Source of the DNA: Dickeya fangzhongdai
Lineage (GTDB): Bacteria; Pseudomonadota; Gammaproteobacteria; Enterobacterales; Enterobacteriaceae
Assembly (NCBI RefSeq): GCF_002812485.1
Contig: NZ_CP025003.1
Location: 4,588,001 to 4,652,000 of the forward strand
Reading direction: 5' to 3'
DNA length: 64,000 nt
How positions within the stretch are numbered: position 1 is the stretch's first letter; every line of letters starts with the position of its first letter. This document shows positions 1-9,135 of this stretch, in pieces. The notes under the pieces were generated by a model. It was not told the origin of the DNA. It did not search any database and saw nothing but the letters and a program-made list of their open reading frames with translations. The position numbers were made by a program, and so were the translations under genes.

Positions 1-1209
1 GACGGCCACTGGCATAACGGCTTTATCCGCATGGCGGCCAAAGCGCGCGCGCCGATTGTGCCGATTCACATCAGCGGACGTAACAGCAATCTGTTCTACC
101 TGTCGTCGCTGATTTATCGCCCGCTGTCCACCCTGTTGCTGGTGCGGGAAATGTTCCGCCAGCACGGCAACCGGCTGCGCTTTCGCATCGGCGCGCAGAT
201 CCCTTACTCGACCTGGAGCCAGGGCGAATGGCAGCCCAACGATCTGGCCGCCCGCTTCCGCCGCCATGTCTACCGCCTGGGGCAAGGCAAACCCGGCTGT
301 TTTAACGGCGACAAGCCGATTGCGCTGCCGGAAGAGCGCACGCTGCTGAAACGGGCGCTGGAAACCTGCGAAGCACTCGGCACCACGCCGGACGGTAAAA
401 AAATCTACCTCTATCGTCGCGGCAGCGAAGATTACGTTCCTATCTTGCGTGAGTTGGGACGTCTGCGCGAAATCGCCTTTCGCGCCGTCGGCGAAGGCTC
501 CGGCAAACGTCGCGATCTCGACAGCTTCGACGACGATTACCTGCATCTGGTGTTATGGGACGACCGCGAACTGGAAATCGTCGGCGCCTATCGGTTTGCG
601 CCGACGGCGCGCCTGCTGGCGGAAAAAGACATCAGCGGTCTGTACAGTCATAGCCTGTTTCAGTACGGCGAAGAGATGGCCCCGGTGCTGGCCAGCGGAA
701 TTGAGCTGGGCCGCAGCTTTATTCAGCCCAAATACTGGGGCAAGCGCGGCCTGGACTACCTGTGGCTGGGCATCGGCGCGTATCTGGCGCGCTACCCGGA
801 GTACCGCTATCTGTTCGGCCCGGTTTCCTTGTCCGGTTCCTTGCCTTCGCCGGCGCGCGATCTGCTGATTGCGTTCTACCGGTTGCACTTCGCACCCAGC
901 CAGGCGCTGGCCCGTTCGCGTCGGCCCTACCCGGCCTCGCTGCCGGAAGTGCTCAGGCAATTCGAAGGCGACGACTATCAACAGGATTTGACGCGCCTCA
1001 AAAGTATGCTCAGCAACATGGGATGCTCCATTCCCACGCTGTATAAGCAGTACTCGGAGCTGTGCGAGCCGGGCGGCGTGCAGTTTATCGACTTCGGCGT
1101 CGACCCGGATTTCAACAACTGCGTTGATGGTCTGGTGCTGGTGGATTTACAGCAGTTGAAAGCCTCTCGTCATCAGCGCTACATCGCGCCGTTCTGCAAC
1201 GAGGCATAA
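1..1209 (+). CDS. Bifunctional PlsC-like / GNAT acyltransferase, 3' part (OlsF-like)
   Basis: The reading frame is open from base 1, so the gene starts upstream of the window. The first ~90 visible residues look like the end of a lysophospholipid acyltransferase (PlsC) domain, with a PIHISGRNS stretch followed by a Tyr/Leu-rich segment. Residues ~130-330 look like the GNAT-fold N-acyltransferase of ornithine-lipid synthesis (OlsB type), including LGRSFIQPKYWGKRGLDYLW and GPVSLSGSLP. This order matches OlsF, a single protein described in Serratia that makes ornithine lipids, acting at the inner membrane. The alternative is an uncharacterised haemolysin-like acyltransferase. Domain identification is fairly firm; the ornithine-lipid role is inference. 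Confidence 0.7.
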   Translation, partial: DGHWHNGFIRMAAKARAPIVPIHISGRNSNLFYLSSLIYRPLSTLLLVREMFRQHGNRLRFRIGAQIPYSTWSQGEWQPNDLAARFRRHVYRLGQGKPGCFNGDKPIALPEERTLLKRALETCEALGTTPDGKKIYLYRRGSEDYVPILRELGRLREIAFRAVGEGSGKRRDLDSFDDDYLHLVLWDDRELEIVGAYRFAPTARLLAEKDISGLYSHSLFQYGEEMAPVLASGIELGRSFIQPKYWGKRGLDYLWLGIGAYLARYPEYRYLFGPVSLSGSLPSPARDLLIAFYRLHFAPSQALARSRRPYPASLPEVLRQFEGDDYQQDLTRLKSMLSNMGCSIPTLYKQYSELCEPGGVQFIDFGVDPDFNNCVDGLVLVDLQQLKASRHQRYIAPFCNEA

Positions 1210-1361
1210 TACTCTGGCGGTACCGGCGCCGGCCGGGCCGCTGCAAACCCTCCGTTTGTCTGACTGGCATTTTGCGCCGTCAATCCGTATAACTGTCCCC
1301 CAGTCATTTATCCTTTCAACGTTCATTATCTCGCTAATAAAACTATCTTGCTGATAACACT

Positions 1362-3701
1362 ATGACGAATGCATTAAGCCAGATTATTGCCAGCGAACTG
1401 CAGGCACGAACCGAACAGGTCAGTGCGGCCATTCAACTGCTGGATGAAGGCAACACGGTGCCTTTTATCGCCCGTTACCGTAAAGAAGTCACCGGCGGGC
1501 TGGATGATACCCAGTTGCGCCAGTTGGAAAGCCGTCTGTCTTACCTGCGCGAGCTGGAAGAACGCCGCCAGACCATCCTCAAATCCATTGAGGAACAGGG
1601 CAAGCTGACCGACGCGCTGGCGGCGTCGATCAACACCACGCTCAGCAAGACCGAGCTGGAAGACCTCTACCTGCCTTACAAGCCCAAACGCCGCACGCGC
1701 GGGCAAATCGCCATCGAAGCCGGGCTGGAACCGCTGGCGGACAGCCTGTGGAACGACCCGAGCCAGACGCCGGAACACGTGGCCGACGCTTACGTCAATG
1801 CCGATAACGGCGTGGCCGACGTCAAGGCCGCGCTGGATGGCGCGCGCTATATTCTGATGGAGCGTTTCGCCGAAGACGCTGCGCTGCTGGCTAAGGTGCG
1901 TGATTACCTGTGGAAAAACGCCCATCTGGTGTCCCGCGTGGTGGAAGGCAAAGAGGAAGACGGCGCGAAATTCCGCGACTACTTCGACCATCACGAACCG
2001 CTGTCGCAGGTGCCGTCGCACCGGGCGCTGGCGATGTTCCGCGGCCGTAACGAAGGCGTATTGCAACTGTCGCTTAACGCCGATCCGCAGTTTGACGAAC
2101 CGCCGAAAGAGAGCCACTGCGAGCAAATCATCGTCGACCATCTGGGATTGCGTCTCGGTAACGCGCCGGCGGACAGCTGGCGGCGCGCGGTGGTGAACTG
2201 GACCTGGCGCATCAAAGTGCTGCTGCATCTGGAAACCGAGCTGATGGGCAGCGTGCGTGAAAAAGCCGAAGATGAAGCCATCAACGTGTTTGCCCGCAAC
2301 CTGCACGACCTGCTGATGGCGGCGCCCGCCGGCATGCGCGCGACGATGGGGCTGGACCCGGGCCTGCGTACCGGCGTGAAAGTGGCGGTGGTGGACGCCA
2401 CCGGCAAACTGGTGGCGACCGACACCATCTATCCGCACACCGGTCAGACCGCCAAAGCCGCTACCGTGGTAGCAGCGCTGTGCATCAAGCATCAGGTGGA
2501 GCTGGTCGCCATCGGCAACGGCACCGCCTCGCGTGAAACCGAGCGTTTCTTCCTCGATACCCAGAAACAGTTCCCAGACGTGAAAGCCCAGAAGGTGATC
2601 GTCAGCGAAGCGGGCGCGTCGGTGTATTCCGCCTCCGAACTGGCGGCGCTGGAATTCCCGGATCTGGACGTGTCGCTGCGCGGCGCGGTGTCCATCGCCC
2701 GCCGCCTGCAGGACCCGCTGTCCGAGCTGGTCAAGATCGACCCCAAATCCATCGGCGTCGGCCAGTACCAGCATGACGTCAGCCAGACTCAACTGGCGAA
2801 GAAACTGGACGCGGTGGTGGAAGACTGCGTGAACGCCGTCGGCGTCGACCTCAACACCGCGTCGGTAGCACTGTTGACCCGCGTGGCCGGCCTCACCCGG
2901 CTGATGGCGCAAAACATCGTCAGCTGGCGCGACGAAAACGGGCGCTTCAACAACCGCGACCAACTACTGAAAGTCAGCCGCCTTGGTCCGAAAGCCTTTG
3001 AGCAGTGCGCCGGCTTCCTGCGTATCAACCACGGCGACAACCCGCTTGACGCCTCCACCGTCCACCCGGAAGCCTACCCGGTGGTGGAGCGCATTCTGGC
3101 CGCCACCGAGCAGAAACTGCAGGACCTGATGGGCAATTCCAGCGCGTTGCGCACCCTGAAACCGGTCAGCTTTACCGACGATCGCTTCGGGGTGCCTACC
3201 GTCACCGACATCATCAAAGAGCTGGAAAAACCGGGGCGCGACCCGCGGCCTGAATTCAAGACCGCCAGCTTCGCCGACGGGGTGGAAACCCTCAACGACC
3301 TGATGCCGGGCATGATTCTGGAAGGCGCCGTCACCAACGTCACCAACTTCGGCGCGTTTGTGGATATCGGCGTACATCAGGACGGGCTGGTGCACATCTC
3401 CTCACTGTCGGCTCGCTTCGTAGAAGACCCGCATCAGGTGGTGAAAGCCGGCGACATCGTCAAGGTGAAGGTGCTGGAAGTGGACCTGCAACGCAAGCGC
3501 ATCGCGCTGACCATGCGGCTGGACGAACAACCGGGCGAGGGCAACAGCCGCCGCGGCGGTAGCGGACGCGAGCGCGACAACGGCAATAATGCGTCGCGCC
3601 CATCGCAAGCAGGGAACAAGGCCCGCCCGCGCCAGAGCAGCACGCCGGCAGGCAACAGCGCCATGAGCGACGCGCTGGCGGCGGCGTTTAAGAAACGGTG
3701 A
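1362..3701 (+). CDS. tex: Tex, RNA-binding transcription accessory protein
   Basis: 779 residues, full length for Tex/YhgF. It opens with the Tex N-terminal helical region, carries a YqgF-like RNase H fold near residues 325-450 ([17 protein letters not shown]), helix-hairpin-helix segments around 490-560 ([16 protein letters not shown]), and an S1 RNA-binding domain around 650-720 ([21 protein letters not shown]). The C-terminus is a low-complexity Arg/Gly/Ser tail, common in this family. Tex binds nucleic acid and is linked to transcription and stress tolerance. The ATG follows a 150-base gap with no obvious strong Shine-Dalgarno. In E. coli the gene is followed by feoABC; here a nuclease-like gene follows in the opposite orientation. 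Confidence 0.95.
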   Translation: MTNALSQIIASELQARTEQVSAAIQLLDEGNTVPFIARYRKEVTGGLDDTQLRQLESRLSYLRELEERRQTILKSIEEQGKLTDALAASINTTLSKTELEDLYLPYKPKRRTRGQIAIEAGLEPLADSLWNDPSQTPEHVADAYVNADNGVADVKAALDGARYILMERFAEDAALLAKVRDYLWKNAHLVSRVVEGKEEDGAKFRDYFDHHEPLSQVPSHRALAMFRGRNEGVLQLSLNADPQFDEPPKESHCEQIIVDHLGLRLGNAPADSWRRAVVNWTWRIKVLLHLETELMGSVREKAEDEAINVFARNLHDLLMAAPAGMRATMGLDPGLRTGVKVAVVDATGKLVATDTIYPHTGQTAKAATVVAALCIKHQVELVAIGNGTASRETERFFLDTQKQFPDVKAQKVIVSEAGASVYSASELAALEFPDLDVSLRGAVSIARRLQDPLSELVKIDPKSIGVGQYQHDVSQTQLAKKLDAVVEDCVNAVGVDLNTASVALLTRVAGLTRLMAQNIVSWRDENGRFNNRDQLLKVSRLGPKAFEQCAGFLRINHGDNPLDASTVHPEAYPVVERILAATEQKLQDLMGNSSALRTLKPVSFTDDRFGVPTVTDIIKELEKPGRDPRPEFKTASFADGVETLNDLMPGMILEGAVTNVTNFGAFVDIGVHQDGLVHISSLSARFVEDPHQVVKAGDIVKVKVLEVDLQRKRIALTMRLDEQPGEGNSRRGGSGRERDNGNNASRPSQAGNKARPRQSSTPAGNSAMSDALAAAFKKR

Positions 3702-3720
3702 TAAAGACCCTGTCGATCAC

Positions 3721-3760
3721 ACTGCACCCGCTTCCCCAAAGGATCCGGGTGCAGTATTTA
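3721..3760 (+). terminator. Hairpin after tex
   Basis: A perfect 10-bp stem (3721-3730 pairing with 3746-3755, ACTGCACCCG/CGGGTGCAGT) with a 15-base loop begins 19 bases after the tex stop. Only a weak T tract (ATTTA) follows, so it may act as an imperfect terminator or RNA-stabilising hairpin. Confidence 0.55.
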
Positions 3761-3832
3761 AAGGCACAGCAGGCGACAACCTGAAAATAGCTGTCTCTCA
3801 GAAAATCTGACGTCTATCAGGAAACAGAAAGG

Positions 3833-4516
3833 TTATTGGCTCGTTTTCTTATTCAATACACTCTCTAATACCGAGTTTATCTGTTCGCGCACCGCCGCTG
3901 TTTTAACCTTACCTTGCCCGGCATAATGAATAGTGGGATGGGAATAACGATTTATTTCCCTGGCAATATCCAGCATAGGGTGACCGTATCGACGTCCCCG
4001 CGTACTTTCGCTTTCCAATGAGATCACCCTTGAAATAACATCGATGGTCGAATCAAGCATGATATGGATCTGCATATTGGTATCTGGAAATAAGCGGTGC
4101 ACTTTCTCTAATACAGTTTGCTCAGCTTCTGCCAAAAGCGACGAATCAATAACGTAGTTAGAGACTAATTGAACCGTCAACCGTTTGACCATCTTGTTAA
4201 AATTAGAAAAGATAACACCATCAGCACACACTAAAGGTAAATGGTCTAAAAATGAGAAATAGTGATTCGCATCATACTCAAGTATCGAGCCATACCTTTG
4301 TTTGGTATGTTCGGTGTAAGCATAAATATCTTTTTTAGGCCCCCTGACTTTCGATTCTGAAATGACTAAATGCTTTTCTTCAGGGTCATATGCCAATACA
4401 TCGATATCGCTCCAGCCACCGTGCGTTGTTTGATAGGCAAACCTTACCCTGGTCCAGAATCCTTTTAATATCCATTCAGATTCAACAATCGACTCAGACA
4501 CCATTGCTTCAGACAT
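3833..4516 (-). CDS. Lone PD-(D/E)XK nuclease-like protein, unknown role
   Basis: 227 residues, not matched to a named family. The core WSDIDVLAYD...ISESKVRG gives D39, then E54-S-K56, the D-X14-E-X-K spacing of PD-(D/E)XK nucleases, on the predicted beta strands, with Glu8/Glu12 available as the upstream acid. The middle contains a segment about a gene-product-like YSHPTIHYAG tail with no DNA-binding domain that I recognise. The ATG at 4516 follows AAGGAA at good spacing. Base composition is visibly lower in GC than tex and bioH around it, and it sits where E. coli carries feoABC, so it was probably acquired. No methylase, helicase or antitoxin partner adjoins it. Confidence 0.7.
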   Translation of the reverse strand: MSEAMVSESIVESEWILKGFWTRVRFAYQTTHGGWSDIDVLAYDPEEKHLVISESKVRGPKKDIYAYTEHTKQRYGSILEYDANHYFSFLDHLPLVCADGVIFSNFNKMVKRLTVQLVSNYVIDSSLLAEAEQTVLEKVHRLFPDTNMQIHIMLDSTIDVISRVISLESESTRGRRYGHPMLDIAREINRYSHPTIHYAGQGKVKTAAVREQINSVLESVLNKKTSQ

Positions 4517-4536
4517 TATTGTTCCTTGTCACATTC

Positions 4537-5307
4537 TCATTTTGCCTGAGTAAAATTCACCACATGCTCCACAAACGCTTCCGGGTGGGAAATAAACGGC
4601 GCGTGGGCGGCTTTCGGTATTACCACGGAAGTGGAGTGCGGGTACCGTTCGTCCATCAGCGCGGCGACCTTGCGCGGCACCAGCCCGTCCAACGCGCCGT
4701 ACAGACGCAGGAACGGTACGGTCAGCGCACTCAGCGGTTCACGCAGATCGGCGTGGCGCAAGATATCCAACCCGGCGTTCAGCACTTCGGTAGTCGGCGC
4801 CGGTTGACCGGACAGCGCCACTTTCAACAAGCGGGCGTCTTTTCTGGCGTTTTCGGTACCCAGCGTCTGCAACGCCAGAAAGCGCTCGATGGTGCCGAGG
4901 AAATCTTCGCTCAGCATTTGCTGGAAACCGGACAACACCTGCGGACGGATGCCCGGCCAGTCGTCGCGCGCTTCAAAGCACGGGGACGACGCCAGCGTAA
5001 TCAGCGCATTAACCCGTTCCGGCGCGCTCAGCGCCGCCTGACTGGCCACCAGCCCGCCCAGCGACCAGCCCAGCCACACCGCCCGCTGCGGCGCCTGCGC
5101 CAACACCTGCTGCGCCATGTCGGCAAGCGACATCACCCCAAATCCCTGACTCTGACCATAACCCGGCAGGTCCACCCGATGCAGCCTGAAATGCGGGGCC
5201 AGTCGCACGACGATGTTGTTCCATACCTGCGAATTCATTCCCCAGCCATGCAGCATCACAAGTTCGCATGTTCCTTCCCCTTCCGTTTGCCAGTGCAGTG
5301 CTTCCAT
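4537..5307 (-). CDS. bioH: BioH, pimeloyl-ACP methyl ester esterase
   Basis: 256 residues, the usual BioH length. An alpha/beta hydrolase with the nucleophile elbow GWSLGG (Ser82), an acid in YGALDGLVP, and a catalytic His in AHAPFISHP near the C-terminus; the oxyanion region [11 protein letters not shown] is present. It removes the methyl group from pimeloyl-ACP methyl ester, ending the fatty-acid-synthesis branch of biotin formation in the cytoplasm. It is divergent from gntX, the same arrangement as in E. coli, with a 78-base shared promoter interval. The nuclease-like gene lies 20 bases downstream on the same strand. Confidence 0.95.
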   Translation of the reverse strand: MEALHWQTEGEGTCELVMLHGWGMNSQVWNNIVVRLAPHFRLHRVDLPGYGQSQGFGVMSLADMAQQVLAQAPQRAVWLGWSLGGLVASQAALSAPERVNALITLASSPCFEARDDWPGIRPQVLSGFQQMLSEDFLGTIERFLALQTLGTENARKDARLLKVALSGQPAPTTEVLNAGLDILRHADLREPLSALTVPFLRLYGALDGLVPRKVAALMDERYPHSTSVVIPKAAHAPFISHPEAFVEHVVNFTQAK

Positions 5308-5385
5308 GAGTTATGTTGTCCTCCGTCAGAAATGGAATGGTTCAGGCCACGCCGCCCGGCATGCCTGATTACTCAGGGAAATGCG

Positions 5386-6090
5386 ATGTTGACGATCATG
5401 GCACAGTGCTGGCTCTGCCAGCAGCCGCTCTATCATAGTCATCACGGGATTTGCAGTCACTGCCGCCGTCACCTGCTGCTGCCGGTCACCAGCTGTCCGC
5501 GCTGCGGCCTGCCTTCGGCATCCGACGTCCTGCCGTGCGGACGGTGCCTGCAACAGCCGCCGCCGTGGCAGTCGTTGCTGTTTGTCAGCGATTATCGGCC
5601 GCCGCTGAGCACGCTGCTCAAACGCGTCAAATTTCAGGGGCGCACCGAGCTGGCGCCGGCGTTGGCGCGGTTGATGCTGCTGCAATGGCTGGCGCGCCGC
5701 CGGGATACCGCCCGGAGCCTGCCCGCCGCGTATCCGCGGCCTGACGCCATCGTCACCGTTCCTCTGCACCGACGGCGTCACTGGCGGCGCGGCTTCAACC
5801 AGACCGACCTGCTCGCACGCCTGCTGGCGTGCTGGTTGGGCTGCGCGTATCACCCCGCCGCGCTGGTCCGCGTGCGTTCTACCGTTCCTCAGCAGACGTT
5901 GGGCGCACGTTCCCGTCGCCGCAACCTGCGCGGCGCGTTCGAGTGTCGGCATGACGTCGACGGCAAACGGTTAGTGTTGCTGGACGATGTGGTGACCACC
6001 GGCAGCACCGCGGCGGAAGTCAGCCGGGTATTATGCAATGCCGGCGCGCGGCAGGTTCAGGTGTGGTGTCTATGCCGCACCTTGTCGTAA
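5386..6090 (+). CDS. gntX: GntX/ComF-family phosphoribosyltransferase-like protein
   Basis: 234 residues. Two CXXC-type zinc-finger-like pairs lie at the N-terminus (CWLCQQPL, CSHC, CPRCGLP, CGRC), followed by the phosphoribosyltransferase fold with VTVPLHRRRHWRRGFNQTDLL and the PRPP-loop motif VLLDDVVTTGSTAAE. The family is related to ComF, involved in DNA uptake and use of DNA as nutrient; the enzyme activity is not known. The start at 5386 was chosen because MLTIMAQCWLC aligns with the N-terminus of E. coli GntX; an in-frame ATG at 5398 is also possible. The open frame runs far upstream to 4390, antisense to bioH, which is not coding. Confidence 0.9.
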   Translation: MLTIMAQCWLCQQPLYHSHHGICSHCRRHLLLPVTSCPRCGLPSASDVLPCGRCLQQPPPWQSLLFVSDYRPPLSTLLKRVKFQGRTELAPALARLMLLQWLARRRDTARSLPAAYPRPDAIVTVPLHRRRHWRRGFNQTDLLARLLACWLGCAYHPAALVRVRSTVPQQTLGARSRRRNLRGAFECRHDVDGKRLVLLDDVVTTGSTAAEVSRVLCNAGARQVQVWCLCRTLS

Positions 6091-6146
6091 CCGCCGGGAT
6101 GGGCGTATTATAACCAACTGGCGTAGTCAACTATTGAGTTAACATT

Positions 6147-6722
6147 ATGATTCGTATTACCGACGCTGCTCAGGAGCACTTTGCCAAGCTGCTGGCAAAA
6201 CAGGAGGAAGGCACCCAGATCCGTGTCTTCGTCATCAATCCCGGTACCCCTAACGCCGAGTGCGGGGTGTCCTACTGCCCGCCCGATGCCGTCGAGCCGA
6301 ACGATACCGAGCTGAAGTTCGAGAAACTGTCCGCCTACGTGGATGAACTCAGCACGCCGTATCTGGAAGACGCCGAAATCGACTTCGTGACCGACCAGTT
6401 AGGCTCCCAGCTGACGTTAAAAGCGCCGAACGCCAAGATGCGCAAAGTCGGCGACGACGCTCCGCTGATGGAGCGTGTGGAGTATGTGCTGCAATCCCAG
6501 ATCAACCCGCAGCTGGCCGGTCATGGCGGCCGCGTCACGCTGATGGAAATCACTGAGGAAGGTTACGCCATTCTGCAGTTCGGCGGCGGCTGCAACGGCT
6601 GTTCCATGGTGGATTACACCCTGAAGGAAGGCATCGAAAAAGAGCTGTTGCAGAAATTCCCGGAACTGAAAGGGGTGCGTGACCTCACCGAGCATCAGCG
6701 CGGCGAACACTCCTACTATTGA
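6147..6722 (+). CDS. nfuA: NfuA, Fe-S cluster carrier
   Basis: 191 residues, the exact usual length. Residues 1-~100 form the degenerate A-type (IscA-like) domain and residues ~105-191 the Nfu domain with GGGCNGCSM, giving Cys149 and Cys152 that hold a [4Fe-4S] cluster in the dimer. NfuA passes clusters to client proteins under oxidative stress and iron limitation, and restores the lipoyl synthase cluster. The start is the first ATG after a 56-base gap from gntX; the gene pair order gntX-nfuA is that of E. coli. Confidence 0.97.
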   Translation: MIRITDAAQEHFAKLLAKQEEGTQIRVFVINPGTPNAECGVSYCPPDAVEPNDTELKFEKLSAYVDELSTPYLEDAEIDFVTDQLGSQLTLKAPNAKMRKVGDDAPLMERVEYVLQSQINPQLAGHGGRVTLMEITEEGYAILQFGGGCNGCSMVDYTLKEGIEKELLQKFPELKGVRDLTEHQRGEHSYY

Positions 6723-6852
6723 TAGGATGCCGTTCTGACAGTTGATAGAATGCCGTTCTGACAGGATGTCGCTCTGATGGGATGGTCATTCCAATCAGAT
6801 GCCATGATACGACGTAGTGCTGATTGGTAGTGCTGATCGGTAGTGCTGATCG
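6721..6852. repeat. Short tandem repeats downstream of nfuA
   Basis: Two copies of a ~22-base unit, GATAGRATGCCGTTCTGACAG, start at 6721 and 6743 just at the nfuA stop; a degraded third (GGATGTCGCTCTGATGGGAT) follows. At 6814-6852 a 13-base unit GTAGTGCTGATYG is repeated three times head to tail. Copy number is likely to vary between strains. Confidence 0.85.
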
Positions 6853-6898
6853 GATACGATGCTGACGATCGGCCCCATCGAGCCGGTTTTGATTATCA

Positions 6899-6932
6899 CG
6901 GGCGGCCAGTCATCTGGTCGCCCGTCGTTTTT
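6899..6932 (+). terminator. Rho-independent terminator between nfuA and malQ
   Basis: CGGGCGGCCAG (6899-6909) pairs with CTGGTCGCCCG (6914-6924) around a TCAT loop, one G-T pair, followed by TCGTTTTT. It ends plus-strand transcription from nfuA just before the convergent malQ. Confidence 0.8.
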
Positions 6933-6954
6933 CCCGATGCCGTTTACTCGCCAC

Positions 6955-9123
6955 TCAGGCTTTTTTCGTTGCTTTCTTTTTTGTCTCTTCCTTTTTTGTC
7001 TCTTCCGGCTTCTCGTTATCTGCCGGTTTCGCCGTCTTTCTGGTCCGCGACGGTACCGGCCCGCCACGACGCAAATCGATATCCCGAATCAACCGTTCCA
7101 GATAGCGGTCGGTAAAAATGGAATCCAGCGAACGGCTCAGCTTGCGCCGCCAGTTGGGGTATTCCTGATGGGTGCCCGGCACATTCACCGGCGTCGCCAT
7201 GTCCAGCCAGTCTTCAAGCTGCAATCCCAGCAGCGCGCTGGCGCTGTCGGCCAGATAACGCTGCACTCCGCGGTTAAGCTGGGCGCTCATGGTCGTGAGC
7301 GATGCATTGCGCCCAACCCGCTGCGGCAGCAGTCCCTGCTCATGCAGGGCGTCAAGCAGCCCCTGCTTGGCGCTTTCCCGCGCGTCGTGCTGCTGTTGCA
7401 GCAATGCGTCGGTGGGATACAACCCGAGATCCTTGCCCAGCGTCAGATCGACGCCCTGCCAGTAGCCACGTAACGTCGCCAGGTCATGGGTGGTGATGGT
7501 AGCCATTGAGCGGGGCGGATACTCGTCCGGCGCGCGAAAACGATCGTGCTGATCCTTTTCAAAAAACAGCACCTTATAGGAGTAGACGCTGTTGTCGCGC
7601 AGTTTGTTGACGATCTCTTCCGGCACCGTCCCCAGATCCTCGCCGATCACCAGGCAGCGATGGCGATGGCTTTCCAGCGCCAGGATCCCCAGCAGGTCAT
7701 CCACCGGATAAAGCACATAAGCGCCGTGGGTAGCGGTGCTACCGCTCAGAATCCACCACAGCCGCAGCAGCCCCATCACATGGTCGATACGCAGCGCGCC
7801 GCTGTGCGCCATATTGCTGCGCAGCAAATCGATAAACGGCTGATAGTCGCGCTGGCGCAGCAGAATCGGGTGCATCGGCGTCAGGTTCCAGTTCTGTCCG
7901 CCCGGCCCCAGCGGGTCCGGCGGCGCGCCTAGCGTCACCGACATGCAGTGCAATTGCTGATCGCCCCAGGTATCCACGCCGCCCTGCGCCACCCCTACAG
8001 CCAGATCGCGATACAGACCGATCGGCATGCCCAGTTGTTTGCTGTGGGAAAAACAGGTCGCCAGCTGTTCATGCGCCAGCCACTGCAGCCAGCAATAAAA
8101 CTGCACATCATCGGCGTGTTCCTGCCGGAATCGCAGCGAGGCGTCGCTACGCGCGTCATGATATTCCCACGGCCACTGCAACCAGTCGGCGGCCGGCTCG
8201 CCCTGCTTCTTCCGCCACGCCTGCAACGCGTCGTAAGTCGCCTGCTGCAACAGGCTTTCATCGTGGGTTTTCAGAAATTGCTGGAAGGCGGTTTTGCGCG
8301 GGTCCAGCGCGTTGCGGCGATTAAAATGGTTGAACGCCAGCCGCAGCGCCGTCAGTTTCAGGCTGGTGACCGCGGCGTAATCCACCCATCGGCTGGCGCG
8401 GGCGGCTGTCAGCCGTCGCTGAACATCGTCCTGCTTCCACCACTCGCAGGCGGCGTCGCTCTGATGAAAATCATCCACCTGATTCACATCGATATAGATA
8501 ATATTCAGCCAGTTGCGCGATGACGGGCTGTACGGGCTGGCGGCTTCCGGCTCGGCCGGATAAAGCGCGTGCAATGGATTAAGGCCGACAAAGGCGCCGC
8601 CCCGGCGCGCTACCTGCTCCACCAGCGTTTTCAGGTCGCCGAAATCGCCGATCCCCCAGTTATCCGACGAACGCAGGGTATAAAGCTGCACCGTGACGCC
8701 CCACCAGCGTTTTCCCTGCGTCAGCGGTTCCGGCTCGTAACACCGCGCCGGCGCCACAATCACCCGGCATGACCACTGCTGTTCGCCCTGCGTCAGAATA
8801 AGTTGGTGGTAGCCGAGCGGCAGGTTGTCCGGCAACGCCAGCGCCGCCTGCCCGGCCGAACGCCCTTCGATAATGCCGCCTTTCTCATAGGTGAGCGTCC
8901 AGCCATACTCGCCTTCATCGCGCAGGGGCAACCTATGCGGTTGCCCCTGACGGAACACGCACACCGAAGGCAACGGCGCTACTGTCGGAGCCGCCACATC
9001 AAGCAGTTGCAGCAGTTTCTCGCGGGTTTCCTGGTCTATCGCCTGTTCATTACCGTAAGCATCTTTATAGGTATCAGCGATCCCCGGATGTTGGGGTACA
9101 GATTTTTTTGCTTTCAACGCCAT
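6955..9123 (-). CDS. malQ: MalQ, 4-alpha-glucanotransferase
   Basis: 722 residues, family GH77. Recognisable are RSSDNWGIGDFGDL, the LNPLHALYP region, the nucleophile region RIDHVMGLLRLWWI, VIGEDLGTVP with the acid/base Glu, and TITTHDLATLRGYW with the transition-state Asp. It disproportionates maltodextrins in the cytoplasm, feeding MalP. Its Shine-Dalgarno (TAAGGA) overlaps the malP stop codon and the gap is 12 bases, so translation is probably coupled. The protein is longer than E. coli MalQ (694) because of a Lys/Glu/Thr-rich tail from about residue 695 (TRKTAKPADNEKPEETKKEE), encoded by T-rich short repeats. Confidence 0.96.
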   Translation of the reverse strand: MALKAKKSVPQHPGIADTYKDAYGNEQAIDQETREKLLQLLDVAAPTVAPLPSVCVFRQGQPHRLPLRDEGEYGWTLTYEKGGIIEGRSAGQAALALPDNLPLGYHQLILTQGEQQWSCRVIVAPARCYEPEPLTQGKRWWGVTVQLYTLRSSDNWGIGDFGDLKTLVEQVARRGGAFVGLNPLHALYPAEPEAASPYSPSSRNWLNIIYIDVNQVDDFHQSDAACEWWKQDDVQRRLTAARASRWVDYAAVTSLKLTALRLAFNHFNRRNALDPRKTAFQQFLKTHDESLLQQATYDALQAWRKKQGEPAADWLQWPWEYHDARSDASLRFRQEHADDVQFYCWLQWLAHEQLATCFSHSKQLGMPIGLYRDLAVGVAQGGVDTWGDQQLHCMSVTLGAPPDPLGPGGQNWNLTPMHPILLRQRDYQPFIDLLRSNMAHSGALRIDHVMGLLRLWWILSGSTATHGAYVLYPVDDLLGILALESHRHRCLVIGEDLGTVPEEIVNKLRDNSVYSYKVLFFEKDQHDRFRAPDEYPPRSMATITTHDLATLRGYWQGVDLTLGKDLGLYPTDALLQQQHDARESAKQGLLDALHEQGLLPQRVGRNASLTTMSAQLNRGVQRYLADSASALLGLQLEDWLDMATPVNVPGTHQEYPNWRRKLSRSLDSIFTDRYLERLIRDIDLRRGGPVPSRTRKTAKPADNEKPEETKKEETKKKATKKA

Positions 9124-9135
9124 GGTATTGATTCC

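Noticed and set aside
1374..2963. 529-codon minus-strand frame across tex
   Set aside because: Opposite a strongly conserved Tex protein; high-GC shadow frame with His/Gln/Arg-rich content and no motif.
4390..5385. Upstream part of a 566-codon plus-strand frame running into gntX
   Set aside because: Lies antisense to bioH, composition is Arg/Gln-rich shadow coding, and homology starts only at 5386.
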